Source: an uncultured Pirellulaceae bacterium
GTDB taxonomy: Bacteria > Planctomycetota > Planctomycetia > Pirellulales > Pirellulaceae
Direction: 5' to 3'
Assembly: GCA_938036435.1 (NCBI GenBank)
Contig: CALHPU010000032.1
Location: forward strand, 1-34,761
Length of the DNA stretch: 34,761 bases
The notes beneath the pieces are model-generated. The model did no database searches and had not been told where the DNA came from. It saw only the letters and a program-made list of their open reading frames with translations. Position numbers and translations under genes: made by a program. Below, in pieces: positions 34,452 through 34,761 of the stretch; the first letter of the stretch is position 1; the number at the start of each line of letters is the position of its first letter.

Positions 34452-34761
34452 ATGAAAACTTTTACTGGCATGATGACCGGGATTCAGCCATTGGTCTTGG
34501 TAGCCTTGCTTGTGGTGATCACAATTTCAAGCAATCCAGCTCCAGCAATTTCACAAGTCACCCTATCCTGTGACTTCTCTTCGTCAGCCCGACGAAAAAA
34601 GCCCATGCACTATCACTGGGATGTCAGCAATCGGATTTCTCCCATCCGACGGTTCAACATGCCTGTGGGTGAAAGACCTTTGATCAATGTGGTCAGGCCG
34701 CTTGGGGGGAAAGCAAAGGACGGCAAAAAAATACTCGAACAAGACACCTACAAATGGAATG
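34452..34761 (+). CDS. Secreted protein, 5' part only (possible agarase-type glycoside hydrolase)
   Basis: An open frame from the ATG at 34452 runs off the window without a stop (103 codons). It begins with a signal peptide: MKTFTGMMTGIQPLVLVALLV and a cleavage region around APA-ISQ. The mature start contains HYHWDVSNRISPIRRFN and INVVRPLGGKAKDGKK, ending DTYKW at the edge. The order W..NR...P...FN..NVVRPLGG resembles N-terminal parts of agarase-like glycoside hydrolases, where an Arg-Pro-Leu-Gly-Gly turn starts the barrel, but the catalytic region is outside the window. The neighbouring glycoside hydrolase supports a carbohydrate role; this stays an inference. Confidence 0.7.
   Translation, partial: MKTFTGMMTGIQPLVLVALLVVITISSNPAPAISQVTLSCDFSSSARRKKPMHYHWDVSNRISPIRRFNMPVGERPLINVVRPLGGKAKDGKKILEQDTYKWN

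Overview
The window looks like the chromosome of a planctomycete, most likely of the Pirellulaceae (Rhodopirellula/Blastopirellula type). The evidence is the planctomycete-typical gene families: a PSCyt1/DUF1549/DUF1553 cytochrome-like protein followed by a DUF1501 Tat protein, a DUF1570 protein, a DUF1844 protein, a very large Ser/Thr kinase with a TPR tail, and several dispersed palindromes of a kind I recall from these genomes. A CMP-Kdo synthetase gene (kdsB) implies a Gram-negative, LPS-type envelope.

Layout. 1-3861: a membrane-anchored TPR protein and a Wza-like polysaccharide export protein form a two-gene operon closed by a clear terminator. 4147-5148: a LysR regulator with the OxyR cysteine pair. 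5160-10848 (minus): epmA, kdsB, pyrG, a DUF1844 gene and a thioredoxin-fold gene run in one direction. PyrG makes the CTP that KdsB uses. epmA and kdsB appear to start with TTG. 11057-11767: an SRAP/YedK-type abasic-site DNA-protein crosslinker. 12182-14928: divergent DUF1570 metalloprotease-like gene and a secreted planctomycete protein. 15263-15973 (minus): a DUF59/SufT-like Fe-S protein and a Rieske ferredoxin, looking like an outlying piece of a SUF module. 16197-20889: the PSCyt1/DUF1549/DUF1553 plus DUF1501 pair. 21435-23459: a lipoprotein and a HAD hydrolase, probably translationally coupled. 23793-29161: the 1540-aa kinase and a small membrane-anchored protein with a histidine-rich motif. 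29246-31279 (minus): aspartate aminotransferase and an FHA protein. 31725-31798: tRNA-Arg(TCG) with its own terminator. 31914-32106: a truncated, frameshifted remnant of a REP-associated tyrosine transposase (RAYT). 32192-33604 (minus): a secreted clan GH-A glycoside hydrolase. 34096-34255 (minus): the decayed 5' end of an N-formylglutamate-amidohydrolase-like gene. 34452-34761: the start of a secreted protein, perhaps a second carbohydrate-active enzyme, cut by the window edge.

Points that stand out. (1) A repeated sensory or binding module with D-x-SLP-x-GPGR and GRFR/K-[VI]-S signatures occurs twice in the kinase and once in the DUF1549/1553 protein of the same window. (2) A RAYT remnant sits in the same window as several REP-like palindromes. 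(3) The small protein after the kinase has features compatible with a membrane-tethered RNase-like fold. I see no CRISPR array, prophage, intact insertion sequence or rRNA. All family calls come from reading the sequence; no database search was run.
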